From contig CM119266.1 of NCBI GenBank assembly GCA_051294375.1, positions 11,881,180 through 11,945,179 of the forward strand: 64,000 nucleotides of DNA, in the 5' to 3' direction. Below are positions 23,453 to 35,451 of this stretch, in pieces. The notes under the pieces are model-generated. The model made no database searches. It had not been told where the DNA came from and worked only from the letters and a program-made list of their open reading frames with translations. The position numbers and the translations under genes are program-made. This DNA comes from Paraspadella gotoi (lineage: Eukaryota > Chaetognatha). Numbering within the stretch: position 1 is the stretch's first letter; each line of letters begins with the position of its first letter.

Positions 23453-24089
23453 TTTTTCTCTTGTCTTTTTCTCTCTTCCTATCCACCTTCATTTTTTCCC
23501 AGTCCCAATTCTCATCTTAGAAATCTAAAATTTCATCTCCACCCCCCTCCCACTCCTCGCTAAAATTTTCGTCACCCTCAGGGTCAATTCTCAATCTTTA
23601 TTCTCCCCCGTCGCGTTTTTCCATCCACCATTGTGACTCCCAAGGTCGCGCGTTCGAATCCCGGGACGCGCGCGTTTATTCTCGCGCCTTCGAAAACGCG
23701 AGGTCGCAACTTTTCTCCGTTTTAGATCTCCCTGGCCGAGTCGTCGTTGTTGTTGTTGTCGTTGTTGTTATCGTAGGAGTCCGTCTTAGTTATTTTGGGA
23801 AAAAGTCTTTCCTCTTCTCGATGCTTGCAACGCGAGTCGAGGGACTCAACATAAGAGGAAGGGAAAAAAAGGCAACCATGACTGATTGTTTTCTTTTCCT
23901 TTTACAACTTTTTTTTTGTTTTCTCAATATGTTTTCCCCGTTTTTTTTTTGTGGTTTATTCATGTTTTTCTCTTCTTTTTCTTTCCTCCCTTTCCGACTT
24001 TCCTTTCCTCCCTTCATCCATCAAGACTTCTTCTCGCGTTTCTCATTTTCTTTTTTACTCTTCGCCGACAAGGTGGTTTCCATTTCTTT

Positions 24090-24656
24090 TTTTCTTCTCC
24101 TCTTCATTCCTCCTTTCTCCCTCTACTTCTTCGTCCTCCCCAAATTTCCCCTCCCTCTCCCTCTCCCCCAACCTCCTTGGTCCAGCCAACAAAAAAAAAG
24201 TCAAAGCCTTTACGATCCCCACTTAGACCGGGGCGTCGCGCCAAAAATCGCGTCATCCCCTTTCTTCCGTTTTTTCGATGCCCAACGCGTCGTCGTTCGT
24301 AACTCCCCCGCGGTCTCCGAGGCTCCCTAAGCCTGTTACGCGACTGGGTTCGCAGCCGAGAATCCCGCGCCGCCCCTGCGGGGTCGAGAGGGGGTCAAGC
24401 CCTTGTGTCTCCCCCGTTCCCCCCCCCCAGCTCTGGCGGCGACGAGCGGAATAAGAATCGCGACCGGGGAAAACGATTTTGGGTCGGAGGCGATGAAACG
24501 AATTCTCCACAGATTTGGCCACACCGAGGTGTGGGTTGTCCACACTGACCTGACTCGTTTAAATACTCGGCCTTTACAGTATCAATTTGATCCAATTATT
24601 TTTTTTTTAGACTGGAACATTTTTCGCGTAGCCATGGTTAGTGGTTATCTTTATAA
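24090..24656. other. T-rich DNA then a CpG-rich islet
   Basis: The T/C-rich part ends near 24190. Positions 24225-24560 are GC- and CpG-rich with overlapping frames in several phases, including a C8-10 run. A T-rich tract ending TTTTTTAG at 24610 could be a splice acceptor, but the following sequence runs into a 25-N gap. No gene is called. Confidence 0.35.
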
Positions 24657-24681
24657 NNNNNNNNNNNNNNNNNNNNNNNNN
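24657..24681. other. Assembly gap, 25 N
   Basis: A nominal-size gap, after which duplicated segments begin (25079 onward). Confidence 0.95.
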
Positions 24682-24729
24682 ATTGTATTATAAAATTTCT
24701 AAACCAATATACTAGGATAACAATCTTTA

Positions 24730-24862
24730 TTCCTCCTCCTCTTCCCGCTTCCCTTCCCCTTCCCTTCCCTTCCCTCCTTTCTCCACTTCCCCTTCCCCTT
24801 CCCCTTCCCTTCCCCTTCCCCTTCCCCTTTCCCCTTACCCTTCCCTTACCCCCTTTCCCAAC
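24730..24862. repeat. (CCCCTT)n-type polypyrimidine minisatellite
   Basis: Units of CCCCTT, CCCTT and CCTTCC give over 100 bp of nearly pure pyrimidine on the plus strand with mirror symmetry. Such tracts can form triplex (H-DNA). Confidence 0.9.
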
Positions 24863-24961
24863 CACCATTCGCCACCTCGCGGATATTTTTTGTTAAACGA
24901 GGAGCATTAAACCTTTTATTCATTTTTTATTTTTGTACTCTGCCGCCATTTTCAGCACAAT

Positions 24962-24997
24962 TTCTCTCTCTCTCTCTCTCTCCTCTCTTCCATCCTC

Positions 24998-25044
<47 letters not shown>

Positions 25045-25055
25045 CCCTCTCTTTC
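24962..25055. repeat. (CT)n microsatellite
   Basis: Two CT runs separated by TTCCATCCTCG-like sequence. Confidence 0.9.
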
Positions 25056-25078
25056 CCCTCCTCTCTTTTTCACTCGTG

Positions 25079-25465
25079 ATTATGCGTTCTTTTTACGATC
25101 GATCCTCTTTCTGGGGCATTCGGCGTTGTTCCATTTTCACTTAGCGGTTTTTTAGCTACAATTCAACCGTTCAACGTAAAAAAAAGAAAAAAATGTCACG
25201 TTTAAATTAAGTTACTAAAAATAATGAAATTCCATAATGGCAAGGTTTATGCGAAATGACTTGTTCCCATTCAGAACCTTTCATCTTTCGCCTATCACTA
25301 AAACACTCGGTCTTACAGGCGGGACAATGGGCAATAGCTTACTTTCAAGCAACCACTGCGTGATACTTTTCCTTCCCGACGATCAACTCATAATTTTGCG
25401 CGATTCCGCAGTCGCAGGGAAAAATGGCAGTCGCTCCCGACCACTTTTTCTTTAACGATGCCATA
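25079..25465. repeat. Duplicated segment A, copy 1
   Basis: Matches 26329-26735 (landmarks TTTACGATCGATC, GGGGCATTCGGCG, GGGACAATGGGCAATAGC), again differing mostly by single-base indels. A short frame inside (from ATG 25237) is shifted in the other copy, which argues against coding. Confidence 0.8.
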
Positions 25466-25471
25466 ATCCAA

Positions 25472-25567
25472 TTTCTCTCTCTTTTTTTTCCTCTCTTCTC
25501 TCTCTCTCTCTACTCTCTCTCTCTCTCTCGTCATCTCTCCTCTCTCTCTTCTTCTCTCTCTCTCTGC
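25472..25567. repeat. (CT)n microsatellite
   Basis: Imperfect CT array between duplicated segments A and B. Confidence 0.9.
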
Positions 25568-25604
25568 TAGGGTTCTTCGTGAAAATGGCTCCGGAGAAAA
25601 TGAG

Positions 25605-26290
25605 CGTCCTGGGGAAAGTTTTCAGAATCGAAATGAACAGCCAATTAATTGACGAACATATGGCGGCCAATGGGGCGACGTCAAGTAGGAGAAGTCATTT
25701 CTGAGAACAGTCACTTCTCGTCCAAGAGATTTTAGGTTGATCGATAAACGAACTTTGATATGTGGGATATCGCATTTAAATGTGAACATGATTATAGATA
25801 ATAATATTATTTTCGTAATCTCAACCATTAGATTATAGATGTTTAAATTAGTTTCATCCCTGTTAAAACGTCTGTTTCAAATTCCTTTTTCTTCAATTTA
25901 TTTTCTGAGGAAAGACTTATTCGCAACGGTAATGTTTATGAGGAAAAGTCCCTGGCCGAATCAGTATTAGAAAAGAAGGAGTAGTAGAACTCGGACCGCG
26001 GAGATGGAACTAAAGGAACGATCATCGGGAGAGAGGGGGGAAGAGAGGATGAGATCGAATTTTTTTTTATCTTTTTAATTTCCTTTTGGCCGCTAAAATT
26101 CCAAAAACCTTTTCCTCGCGGGATTCTTCGTGTTTTCGACGACGGGAGATTTTAATCCTTTTCGCGGAGAGATAAAAGAGGAGAAGAGGAAAATGAGGAA
26201 GAAGAAGACATAAAGAAAGGAAAAGAAAGAAAGAAAAAAGGAGGAAGAAGACAGATTAAGAAACGAAAGTAGGAGGAACAGAGGCGGAAA
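25605..26290. repeat. Duplicated segment B, copy 1
   Basis: Matches 32979-33713 (landmarks AAAGTTTTCAG, GATCGATAAACGAACTTTG, GGGAGATTTTTAAT-like sequence, then purine-rich GAGGAAGAAG). This copy runs without a break across the point where the other has 25 N. Confidence 0.8.
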
Positions 26291-26328
26291 GAGAATCTCT
26301 CTCTTTTTCTCTCTCTCTCTTTCCTCGT

Positions 26329-26735
26329 GTTATGCGCTCTTTTACGATCGATCCCTCTTCTGGGGCATTCGGCGTTGTTCCATTTTCACTTAGCGGTTTT
26401 TAGCTACAAGTTCAACCGTTCAACATAAAAAAAAGAAAAAGAATGTCACGTTTAAATTAAGTTACTAAAAATAATGAATTCCATAATGGCAATGGTTATG
26501 CGAAATGACATTGTATCCCATTCAGAACCTTTCATCTTTCCGCCTATCACTAAACCACTCGGTCTTCAGGCGGGACAATGGGCAATAGCTTACTTTTCAA
26601 GCAATCCACTGCTTGCTACTTTCTCCTTCCCGACGATCAACTCATAATTGTTGCGCGGATTCCGCAGTCGCAGGAAATAATGGCATCGCGTCTCGGACCA
26701 CTTTTCTTTAACGATGCCATAAATCAATTTCTCTC
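26329..26735. repeat. Duplicated segment A, copy 2
   Basis: Directly follows segment B copy 1, giving the order A-B-A' and then, 6.2 kb later, B'. Confidence 0.8.
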
Positions 26736-29700
26736 TCTTTTTATCTCTCTACGAAAAGAATTTATTCATCGTTGTGAAAAAAGTTAGCTCAACGTTCGAA
26801 TAGTGAGAAGTCGCGTTCACCTTTTGTTTATTTTTGGTTTCTTCGCTTTTAAACTTTTTATTAGTCCTACCGTCTACTGATTACGTCACTCCTTGGCTTT
26901 TCGGCAACGTTTGCTTTAGAGGCTTCCAAGTCGCACTCCGAGCCGGGAACCAATAAAACCAGTCTTTCAGGTTCGAGCCAACGATCAGTAAACTCGTCCT
27001 TCTTTATTTTACCGCCGTGTTTCAGTTTTTAACTCTGGAGACTAAGCCGCAAGCTCAATGAACGACCGAATGTGTATATAAAGCCTAAATTTCGTAAAAA
27101 AATGTCAACCGATCAATTCGTCTCCTCTTAGATACGCGCAAAAACAAATCATTCGAGCGAATCAAGCTGAGCCCTATTTTATCAACCACATTTTCCTAAA
27201 CTTTGATTTAGCACTCAAACCAGAATACAACAAAAAACAATCCTTATAAAGTTTTAAGCGGAAAGCTTGGAAGATCAGCCAAAGCACTGTTGGAACGTGT
27301 CAATGTCAATTCGTGTCAGTTTAGTAATCGGGCAGTCCCCGCCATTGCGCATTGTAACTTATCTTGTTGTAACTTGTTCGCTTTCAGTTTGACCATCACA
27401 GTCGAACGAACGTCCTTAGTTATATGTGGTGAGACAGCCTGTACCGTATTCTAATATTTTATATTCTATATCAATAGTTTTCCGCCAGGTATCTATGAAT
27501 GGTCTATCCAAGTCACATAAGAGGATTTTAGCCCGTTTTTCAATTCATGCCATTAGTCTTTATTTCTATTTTAAAGATCGGTTTTCAGTTAAACCAGACA
27601 ACTCCAAGAGGAACGTCTTTGCGCCTAGGACTGGCTCCGAATATTTTCGTATGCGTTGGTTCGGTTTTATATTTATAGTTCCATCTAATTACAATTACAT
27701 GACACTTGGTTGGATTAAAAGGCAAAAAGTTTAAATTAATCAATCTCGTACTTATACGCAAACAACCTCAGAACCTGATAATCCTAATTTTTTTACTCGC
27801 CAATTTCTTCTCAACTCCTAATTCAATTAGTTGACCAAAAACGATTTCACCTAGGCAACCCAGACTTTCTATGTCCATTCAATCATATTTTTCTCTTCTC
27901 TCTCCGCTCTCGCCTTCCCTCTCTCTCCTTTATTTCAAATTGACGACGGAACGCACCAGAATGAATAATAGCGGCTCGTATCAACTTGACATTCATGATT
28001 TTTTCATTCTACGATTCGTCCGGCACGAACACGGATGCTTTGCATGAGAACTTTTCGTCGTATACCTTCAGTTCAGTTTTTTTATACGGAGTTTCGACTT
28101 CGACCCTCCTCCGTATATAAACCCTCGGCCAATGAGAAGCTTCGGCGAGAACACGAGTCGCTCTCCTGTTGGTTCGCAGGGTTGACATGTACTAGGCGAA
28201 GCGAGAGAGAAGAGGGAGAGAGCAGGGATTGAGAGAAGGAGCAAGCCATTCTTTGCAACATCCAAGACATCGTGGCTCCCCTGGCTGTCTCCTCTATGTA
28301 GGCTCCTCTCCCTTCGGTTCGGGTAGACGTGCGTCAACGGCGAACTAACCCTGGCGCGTCATTAGTATTCGCTGTTCGCCGGTCACTTCGCCCTTTTGTC
28401 TGGTCCTCTTTTTTTCGGCGTTCCTCGGTCTCCCGCCCCGCGGCCTCATATTTCCTTCGCTCTGGCTGAATGACAAGGCTCAGAAGTCCTCAGCCTATGC
28501 TCTTGCTCATGAAGCGATCGCTCCGCCCCGGGAACTACTTTGTTTTATGTCGCCGGCGAACGGACGGCTGGAGAATGCGCAGTGTCGTTATGCGGCGTGC
28601 CGATGGTCTCAAGAGCGAAGTCCATCCTGTTACCGTGTTCCGCGATTGAGTTATTAATAATTTCTAACGTTATGAATGAATAATAATGAATTATAATGAT
28701 CATGACGCGGTCGAAGGCTGGATCTGCTTCATTTGCTCGATGTCCTGGTGTGGCGGGAATCGGTCCGTCGCGTGGACTGCGGTTATAGTGGTCAGAAATA
28801 ATGAAGGAGAGCAGAGATTACGAATTTGTGAATACGATACATTCCCAAGTCTCAGAGCGAGATTCGTTCTCTCCGCCCCGCCGCCGACTGCACCCCCCGA
28901 GCATGAAAAATCTCACAACACCTTGAAACATGCAGTGATCTTAACCTGTTGGGTGATCCGGACCCCGCGCGCGATTGTCGAAACAGAATCGATGGGCGAA
29001 ATCACAAACTGACGTTCCGGACTGAATTACGGAAGGATCGCGTGGCTCTACTCTCGTCTCTCTCTCTCTCTCGGTCTCTTCTCTCATCATCCTCTCTCCA
29101 TGATCCTCCTCTTTCTCTCTTTTGTCTCCTCGTGCGATCTCTTCGGAGGGTGCCGGACTGGTCCTCGGATCTCCGACGTCAGTTGACTACTTCCGACTTC
29201 TCACCCTCAATCAGTTGTATAGAGCTTGCACGATCCCACACGAAGCCTGAATTTTTTTTCTTTTCTCTTTTTTACATCGCATTTTTTTCAACGACCGACT
29301 CGATATTATAATCAATCTTTTGCCTAGCTCTCGGCGAAGTTTTAAAATTGATACTTGAAAATTATCATCTGTTTATCTCCTTTCAAATATCACAAATAGG
29401 CCTTTCATATATCTTATCTACGTGTGAAATGTTTGTGAAAACGAGGTGAATTTCAATGTTTAATAAAACGCGCCTTTCCCCCGGCTTCCCGTCCTCACGC
29501 GAGGCCTTTTTCGAAAACAAGAGAAGGACGATTTGATTTAAATAACTCTAGAGTGCTTTTCACAACTAGAAATATTCTTTTTATTTTCGTATTATATTTT
29601 CTTTTACTTCTTGTTTTCTTGATTTTCCATATCTGTCTGGAGATTTGGATTATACTTTTCCTTTCGAATTGTCTTGCGCGAAATTCTTCATTCGAGAAAA

Positions 29701-32598
29701 GTGTTGGTATTTCCACTTCGAAACCCAGGTTTATTTTACTTTTTCTATAATTGTTGAATTTGACTGAGAGGGCCACGTGATAACAGTGCTACCTTGATTC
29801 ACACAGGAATCTTTTTTTCTTTTTCTAGAAATCTTCGGACTACATATTTAATTTTCTGTTAAAGAGAGAACCGCTGCAAACATCGTATTGTCGATTTTAC
29901 ATGGCAGCGTGCGATCTTTATACATATATTTTCGGTAATTCATATAGAAGCTTTTTATGATACCTCTTATCTCACTCCCTTCGGAATGAAATGCGCTAGA
30001 CTAGTTGGATTATCACTGCTTCTTAACTAAAAAACACGCTTTCTTCGCCCCGTGTCCAGCCCCACACCCACTAACTCCTTAACCAACAACCAACAACCCT
30101 TAAATGTATGAAGCACCACCTAATACCATCCACATCTGTAGAAATAGTTCCGCCAACCACTTTTAATATATAGGTACTCATCCTTTTCCTTTTTTTTTCG
30201 TCACACTTTCCATTCTACAACTACTTATCAGTCGAACGCACAGTCACCGACGTTTTAAAAGCTTCAACACCGTAAAATACTCTTCCAAACGCTCTATCTT
30301 CCGATTTCCACATCTCATCTACCGACGCTTGCCTCCACACCTCTAGACAGATTCGGTCGCCCCCTACTTTTCTAAAACCCACCTAATCAATTCTTCGCCG
30401 CATACAGCGTTTCAGGTTCATCCACACTTGGTGTACTTATTATTGTCTTTCTGCTCCAGCAATCGATGCCGATCGAGCCCTTGAAGAAAATGTGAAAGGG
30501 GTGGTAGGCTGATGTTCGTTCGTCTCATCGATTAACCTATTTCGGTTGCGCTCCTTTCGCCATCACTCCTTACCACCTTCTCCGTGCAACACGCAACAGA
30601 CCAACCATCTGCGAATCAAGGAAGCAACGAATACTAAGATGCCTTAGTAAAAAAGAACACGTGATTCACCGTCGTCGTCGTCGTCGTTTCTGCTGATTAT
30701 TTCGTTCGCGACGCCGACGCCAAGAAAAGCCCCTTTCAAATCGAACCAAAGAAACTTTTTTGATTCAGACTCGAATTTAGAGAGAAAAGATTACATTCTT
30801 TAAACCGTAAATCGGACTCTTCACAATCGGGGCCAGGCGTCGAAATCTCATGTGCAGGCGCGCCGTCAAAAGAAAAAAAAAAATTATCGTCAGAACTAGA
30901 AAATATCCGTTTTTATAATTCTCCTTTTTGAGTTTTTTTTTTTTTTCGCTTAATTTCGTTCGTAAATATTAAAAAGTACAGAGAGAATGTGAAACAAGCC
31001 GTCAATCTTCCTCTCGTTCTTCGATCGCCTCGCCCCGTGCAAGGCTATTTTTGAATGTACCACTTATTTGCCTCCGCCCAACTCGCATTTGGCCTCACGT
31101 CGAATTCACTCTTCTCTTCCCCTACTTCCGACCAAAGTTATCCTTTCTGTCCAAGTCTTTTTAATTCGTCCCTTCCAAAAATGTTTAAAAAGTCAACCTT
31201 GCCTTTCGCGAATCCACTCGCGAAAACTTTCTTCAAGTAGCTTTTTTCCTTATGGTGGCCTTTCTTTTGAATTCCCCTGAGCCTAAGGTCTTTTTCTCGG
31301 CCTAACTTTTTCTATTGATGATATCCAAAACAGAAGGAGGGGACCTACAAAAATATTGCCGTTCTAGTGACTGATTGGATTACCAATAACCTCATAACCC
31401 AGAAGAGAGCACGGGCCGAAATGGGTAGACGCGGTCGGTTCACTTTATCACTTAAGGCGGGGTTGATCTTAGTCTTAAACACCTGTGAAATAAGTAAACC
31501 ACAGAAGAGAGTACAATAAAACAGTTCCATAAAGAAAAAAAGAAAAAGAAGAGGATTGGATAACAACAAGCTTCGATAGAGCATGACGATCTATTCTCGA
31601 CCTCCTCGATATCACACTATTCATTATCGGTTCCCATACATCGTCGAATAATAAAAAAAAGGATGCAGTTGCTAAATAGGCAACTGCCGCCTCCCTACGA
31701 ACAACAACATCTGACGAAACAAGCAGCGGCGTCGCACCGAGCAACTGACGATGAGTCCTTCGTCCCGGTGACTGCAAGCGAATCGAGAAAAATCTTCTTC
31801 TCTCGAGAGGAATCAAGTTTCCAAAGATGTACGAGTCTTCGAACCCTCACTACTTAGTCATACCGACGGTGTCCAGCAGGTTTGTGGCTTTTTAAATAGG
31901 CGTGCGATCTCGTGCAGCTCTGGGGGGTCTGGTAGAGTTTGGAAAGGGTGTTGTTTGAACCCGCAGATGTTAAACACGGAATGAAATGGGGCGCTTGTTA
32001 CAAGCCCAGACCTACAGCATATTTCAGTAACGTTTTCTTCACGTCAAGCACACCTGTGGCAAGCTGTGCCTTCTTTTGTCTCTCTTTCTTTTCGACTAAT
32101 CTCTATTTTATCATTTTAATTGTAAAAATTCTCGCTTGAAGTACACCTTGGCATCGCACAGATCATATGTGGCAAGTGCAGGATGAAATTCTAACTTCAC
32201 ACTTCGCATTGTTGAGGGCAAAGAAACTGAAACAATTTGCTGTGAAGTCAAGGATATCGGTCCACATAACGATTCTCATAATTGAATACTTAGAGATTTG
32301 CTAACCCTTCAAGAACATCAATTGAAATTGGAAGTCTAGTTTCGGGGCCTTCTGTGCTGCACCATCATGAGACCCTTCCTCCCTCTCGTAATTTCCGCAA
32401 GTCAGGTTAAGATCCCTGACAATCGCAAGCGTCATGACCCCAAATAAACCGAGCGATGGTAGATTTTGGGTAAACCCCCTTTTCATACTGTCAACGCGAA
32501 ACAGAATCGAGTTTTTTGTCGTCGCCTAGTCTTGGCCCATCTGCATCGTAACAATCGGGTGAATTATGGTGGAGAAAGCTGTTTGAGGAAAGAAATAA
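26736..32598. other. Intergenic DNA, balanced composition, no confident gene
   Basis: Nearly 6 kb of non-repetitive DNA. A TATATAAAG at 27075-27083 has a TCAACC 30 bp downstream and could be a core promoter; a second TATATAAA lies near 28115. A CpG-rich islet covers about 28300-28660. Minor repeats are a CT run at 29058-29110 and (GTC) triplets near 30672. A minus-strand segment about 32140-32240 could be an exon (acceptor-like CTTCACAG near 32250), but no family is recognised. Open frames at 27426-27734, 28686-29012 and 31475-31816 are unremarkable. Confidence 0.35.
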
Positions 32599-32714
32599 AG
32601 AGAGAGAGAGAAAGACAAGAGAGAGAGAGAGAGCAGAGAGAGAGAGAGAGAGATGAGAGAAGAGAAGAGAGAGAGCAGAGAAGAGGAGAGAGACGAGATT
32701 GACGAGAGAGAGAA
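32599..32714. repeat. (GA)n microsatellite, imperfect
   Basis: GA with CAGAG, GAAGAG and GACGAG interruptions. A second short run lies at 32757-32775. Confidence 0.9.
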
Positions 32715-32978
32715 TGAGTTCCGACTCGGTGTCATATAATTCTTTATACCATCTCCTGAGAGAGAGAAAGAGAGAGTCGAGCCCGAGACACGGTGTCATT
32801 AAATCAATCGACTGTTGCCCCTCATCCCGTCTCCACGCAGAGTCGGTGGAGAATGAGCCGGCCGCGAGGACGTTTGTTATCCCTGGCGATCATGAGAACC
32901 TCGAATGAATCAATCACCTCCCTGAGAAAGACGGCCTTCTTTCTCTCCTGGTCTCTCGCTGACACTAATGCTCGAGAG

Positions 32979-33713
32979 AGCGTCTGGAAAGTTTTCAGAT
33001 CGAATGAAACAATTAATTGCGAACATATGCGGCGAAATGGGTCGACGTCAAGTGAGAAAGTCTATTTCTGAGAAAATCACTTCTCGTCCAAGAGATTTAG
33101 GTGAGNNNNNNNNNNNNNNNNNNNNNNNNNATCGATAAACGAACTTTGATATGTGGATCGCATTTAAATGAGAACCATGATTATAGATAATATATTATTT
33201 TCGTAATCTCACCTTAATTAGTAGATGTTTAAATTAGTTTAATCCCTGTTAAAACTTCTGTTTCAATTATCTTTTTCTTCAAATTTATTTTCTGAGGAAG
33301 AAGACTTATATCGCAACGGTAATGTTTATTGAGGAAAAGTCCCTGGCCGGAATAGTATTAGAAAAGAAGGAAGTTAGTAGAACTCGAGAACCGCGGAGAG
33401 TGGACTAAAAAGGAACGGATCATCGGGAGAGGGAGGGGAAGAGGAGGATGAGGATCGAGATTTTATTTTTATTTTTTTAATTTTCCTTTTGGCCGCTAAA
33501 AATTCCAAAGAACCTTTTTCCTCGCGGAGATTTCTTCGTTTTGCGACGACGGGAGATTTTTAATGCCTTTTCTCGTAAGAGATAAAAAGAGGAGAAGAGG
33601 AAAAATGAGGAAGAAGAAGAATAAAGAAAGGAAAAGAAAAGAAAAGAAAAAAAGGAGGAAGAAGACAGATTAAGAAACGAAAGGTAGGGAGGAAGACAGG
33701 AGGCGGGAAAGAG
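32979..33713. repeat. Duplicated segment B, copy 2
   Basis: Counterpart of 25605-26290. Its 25-N gap (33106-33130) falls at a point that is contiguous in copy 1, with no intervening bases. Confidence 0.8.
33106..33130. other. Assembly gap, 25 N, probably spurious
   Basis: Flanks GATTTAGGTGAG and ATCGATAAACG are joined directly as GATTTTAGGTTGATCGATAA at about 25728-25747, so little or no sequence is likely to be missing. Confidence 0.9.
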
Positions 33714-33839
33714 ATTTAAATATTGCCGGAATTAATAACTCTCTCTCTCTCTCTCCTCTCTCCTCTCTCTCTCTCTTCTCTCAGCTCTCTCCTCACGGCA
33801 AACGATTATAGGGTGGGATTAAAGAAGATCTCGATCGAC

Positions 33840-34840
33840 GCTAGCATAGAGATAGGACGGAAGAAAGGAGGGAAAGGGTGAAAGGGAGGAAGAGGAAGAA
33901 AGATAAGAAGAGACGAGTTAACACTAATTCTCCCTTCAGACTCCTACATAGGAAGAAGAAGTGAGGAAAGAAGTGGAAGGGGAGGAAGAAAGAAGAAAGC
34001 AGAAGTAAAGAAGACGTAACACGAGTTCCCTAGTCCAATAGAGAAGAAAGGGAGGAAGAAGGTGGAAAGGGAGTAAGAAGAAGAAAGAGAAAATTACAGA
34101 CGTTAACACAATTACTCCCTCAGACTCCAGATAGAAGAGGAAAGGAGGAAAGAAGGTGAAAGGAGGATAGAGGAAGAAGGAAAAGAAGACGTACCGACTC
34201 TCCTCAGCTCCAGCTAGAAGAAGAAAGAGAAAAGAAGTTTGAAAGGGGAAGGAGAAGAAATAAGGAAGTAAGAAGACGGTAACACGAATTCACCCTCAGA
34301 CTTCCAGTAGTGAAAGAGAAGTGGAGGAAAAGAAGGTAGAAGGAGAAGAGGAAGAAGAGAGAAGAGACGTAACGAATCTCCCTCAGGACTCCAGATAGGA
34401 AGAAGACAAGGAGGAAGAAGGTGAAAGGGAGGAAGAGGAAGAAGAGAAGAAAAGAAGACCGGTAACACGAATCTCCCTCAGACTCCAGCATAGGAAGAAG
34501 CAGAGGAAGAGTGAAAGGAGGAAAGGAGAAAGAGAGAAAGAACATAACACGAATCTCCTCAGACTCCAGTAAAAGAGCAAGTTGAGACAGAAGGAAAGGC
34601 GAAGGAAGGAGAAGAGAGAAAGACACGTAATCACGAATCTCATCAGACTCCAGATAGGAGAAGAAAGGAGGAAAGAAGCGTGAAGGAGAAGAGACGAGAG
34701 AAAGAAGAGCGGGTAACAGCATCTCCCGTCGAGACTCCAGATAGGTAGAAAGAAAAGGAGGAGAAGAAGTGGAAAGGGAGGAAGAGGACAGAAAGAAGAA
34801 GAAGACCTGAGTTAACACGAATCCCCTCAGACTCCAGATT
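33840..34840. repeat. ~90-bp purine-rich minisatellite, about ten units
   Basis: Each unit is a long GGAAGAAG-type purine tract followed by TAACACGAATCTCCCTCAGACTCCAG-like sequence. The anchor CAGACTCC or a variant recurs near 33938, 34030, 34122, 34204, 34296, 34383, 34479, 34561, 34645, 34731 and 34829, so spacing varies from 82 to 98 bp. Minus-strand Ser/Leu/Phe-rich frames through it are repeat-derived. Confidence 0.88.
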
Positions 34841-35451
34841 TCTTCCGCTTCGTCCCCTGCTCTGATCGATCTGTCGGGGTCCTGTGACGTCTACGTCCAC
34901 TCGCGATTTTGTGTTTTCTGTCTGTCGTTTGTTGTCGCTGCTTCTCCTCGTCTCTGCTCTCTCTCCTCTCTCTCTCTCTCTTCTCTCGTCTCTGGTCTCT
35001 CTCTCTCTCTCTCTTCACAGAAGGCCATTTTTCTCCTCAGTCTTTCCGCATTGTTTTTTAATTGCCTCTCACTGTCCGGCGGCGCAGGCGCCGAGCGTGC
35101 TAATTTGTCTTCTGCCAGCTGCGCGCTCGTCGGAAACTTCGTCTTTGTTTTTTTACATCTTCTTCTCGTCGTCGTCGTCGTCGTCGTCGTCTGCGTCTCT
35201 CATATAACATTGTTATGGCCTCTCTCCATAATCCATTTTATCATCTTTGTCAATTTTTTCATTTAAATTACCATCGCTGATTCTTAGTGAGTACTCTCTC
35301 TCACTCATCAGACCCGTAATATCACAAAATTATTAAACAGTTACATGAATCATTGTAATTAATATTCATTCTCCGGGTCATATTTCGCAAGCCGTTTTTA
35401 AACTCCGTTTTAATCCTAAACATTATACCATATATACGTCATTATTATAGC
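34841..35451. other. Intergenic with CT and (GTC)n runs
   Basis: A CT array at about 34955-35013 and an uninterrupted (GTC)n run at 35168-35191. No gene is recognised. Confidence 0.6.

Larger units (their letters stand above)
18075..24082. repeat. Duplicated ~6 kb block, copy 2
   Basis: Counterpart of 11422-17236. It contains a 555-N gap where copy 1 has only about 210 bp, most of it CT repeat. Several repeats are cleaner here than in copy 1: the 70-bp minisatellite has an exact period and the CT array at 19715-19795 is uninterrupted. Copy 2 is therefore probably the more accurate version of the locus. Confidence 0.85.

Noticed and set aside
32301-32486. Endonuclease fragment of a LINE retrotransposon on the minus strand
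   Set aside because: A short Asp-Leu-Asn segment recalls the APE endonuclease motif, but the surrounding residues do not align and no reverse transcriptase is present.
34204-34818. 204-codon minus frame as a membrane protein
   Set aside because: Coincides with the ~90-bp purine-rich minisatellite, with unit-to-unit indels; Phe/Leu/Ser content is compositional.
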